A DNA stretch of 64,000 nucleotides from Emydura subglobosa. Lineage: Eukaryota; Chordata; Testudines; Chelidae. The stretch covers positions 19,277,099 through 19,341,098 of the forward strand of contig ML679956.1 in assembly GCA_007922225.1 (NCBI GenBank), in the 5' to 3' direction. How positions within the stretch are numbered: the stretch's first letter is position 1; each line of letters opens with the position of its first letter. Below are positions 62,985 to 64,000 of this stretch, piece by piece. The notes below the pieces were generated by a model. It worked only from the letters and a program-made list of their open reading frames with translations. It had not been told where the DNA came from and did no database searches. The position numbers were made by a program, and so were the translations under genes.

Positions 62985-64000
62985 CTGTAGAGGAGGAAAG
63001 GGATGGGGAGAAGGTGGAAAGAGAGAGGATGGAAGGAAAAGGATAAGGGACAGAGGCATCTGGGTGAGAAGTAGGTGACAGTGGATGATGGAATGAGAAG
63101 ACTTTGTAAGAAAGGCATGGGGTCAGATGAGGAAGAGATGAGGGGGTGGGCAAAATGAGCTGAGGGATTAGTTTGCTTCTGTCACCATGCAGTGGGGGGC
63201 TTAGATCCATCTCTGCTGGAGAGGGGGCTGTTACATAGGATAGAATTCCTTACTTGTGTTTGCCATCTCCCATCCCTATGCATTTCTGGAAGCAACCCCC
63301 CCACCCCACTCCTTATGGGCAGGCAGTTACAATAGTGAGGAGAATGGGGAGATAAAAAGATAATGGGAGAAGGAATTATTTGACCCCTCTCTGTGTTTGT
63401 GCATGAGTGCAGAGAGAGGATAAGGGATGTTTAAGAAGAGGGTACTGAGGATAGGGAAGGATATTTTTAGGGGACAGAAGGGCAATGGAGAGGAGGGCAA
63501 AAGATGCAGGAGTACTGGTGGGGATACAGAGAAGATAAGAGGGGCAAAAAAGGTGGCCATTGCCTATGTGTGGGATATAGAGGGGTAGTGAAGAAGGTAT
63601 TACTGGAGGATGCAGGTGTTATTGTAGGAAGACTTAGGGAGAGGGTATTGCTAGTACCCTCGAAGAGGAAGGAAGGCAAGAGGGTGGGGGTGGGATAAAG
63701 GGAGTGGGTGGCAGGGAGATGGATGGGGCTTTTGCAGTGAGATGTGGTGGGGTGTCAGAGGGCAGATGGATGTGGTGATAGAAAGGTCACGAGGGTGTTG
63801 GGGGTTTGAGGGATGGATGTAGCTGGGGTAGGGAGATGTAGAGATGGACAGACAGCTGGCTGAGGCAGGGGACAAAGGGATGGACAGATGGATAGGGCAG
63901 GGAGACATCGTAAGAGTGGGAGAACACAGAGATGGATGGAGCTATGGTGGGGAGAGAGGGTGAGGAGAATGTAGGGATGGGTGGGGCTATGGCAGAAGAA
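62985..64000. repeat. Purine-rich tract with GGATGG-type degenerate repeats
   Basis: About 1 kb in which the plus strand is strongly G/A-rich and the minus strand C/T-rich. From about 63700, imperfect units around GGGAGATGGATGG and GGGATGGACAGATGGATAG recur down to the window end. The tract continues beyond the window. CpG is scarce, so it is not a CpG island. Pyrimidine-rich open frames on the minus strand are artefacts. Confidence 0.75.

Noticed and set aside
62725..63210. 161-codon minus-strand frame with poly-Ala and Ser/Pro runs
   Set aside because: Produced by the GCT repeat and the pyrimidine-rich tract; no conserved features.

Overview
This is vertebrate nuclear DNA, most likely from a turtle (a crocodilian is less likely). 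The evidence is the repeat set: many CR1 LINEs with the reptilian 3' ends, PIF/Harbinger elements with 3-bp TWA target sites, hAT-type MITEs with 8-bp target sites, and solo LTRs. No bacterial-type gene, operon or CRISPR array is present.

One host gene is supported, on the minus strand. Two spliced coding exons match the class III ubiquitin-conjugating enzyme UBE2E2. The first coding exon is at 58241-58429 (start codon at 58416) and the next is a 51-bp exon at 49316-49366. They are joined by an 8,874-bp intron with GT/AG ends and matching codon phase. I could not find the rest of the UBC domain (exon 4 onward), which would lie below position 1. The upstream non-coding exon and promoter were not recognised and may lie above 64000. 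Almost everything else is therefore intron of UBE2E2 or its 5' flank.

Layout: 0.5-1.9 kb, a 5'-truncated CR1 with a long open RT frame but a damaged catalytic motif. 3.46-3.56 kb, a 10-N assembly gap between identical 47-bp flanks. 4.3-17.3 kb, hAT and Harbinger MITEs, a CR1 and a MIR-like SINE. 21.7-26.8 kb, a cluster of old antisense CR1 copies, one split by a solo LTR. 29.7-33.8 kb, a perfect-TSD MITE, a GC-rich repeat and a dead Harbinger transposase carrying a MITE within a MITE. 36.4-40.8 kb, a second Harbinger element with remnants of both of its genes (Myb-like and transposase), convergent and split by two hAT insertions. 43.5-45.0 kb, a CR1 with an internal deletion. 49.3-58.4 kb, the UBE2E2 exons and intron 2, which holds a sense-orientation solo LTR with TATA and poly(A) signals. 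59-64 kb, a Harbinger MITE, a hairpin repeat, microsatellites and a purine-rich tract of about 1 kb running off the end.

I see no clear new biological system. The points most worth checking are the nested transposon stacks, the intronic LTR in the same orientation as UBE2E2, the weak exon-2 donor next to a U20 tract, the unidentified exon-like reading frame at 6646-6738, and the assembly artefact at the gap.
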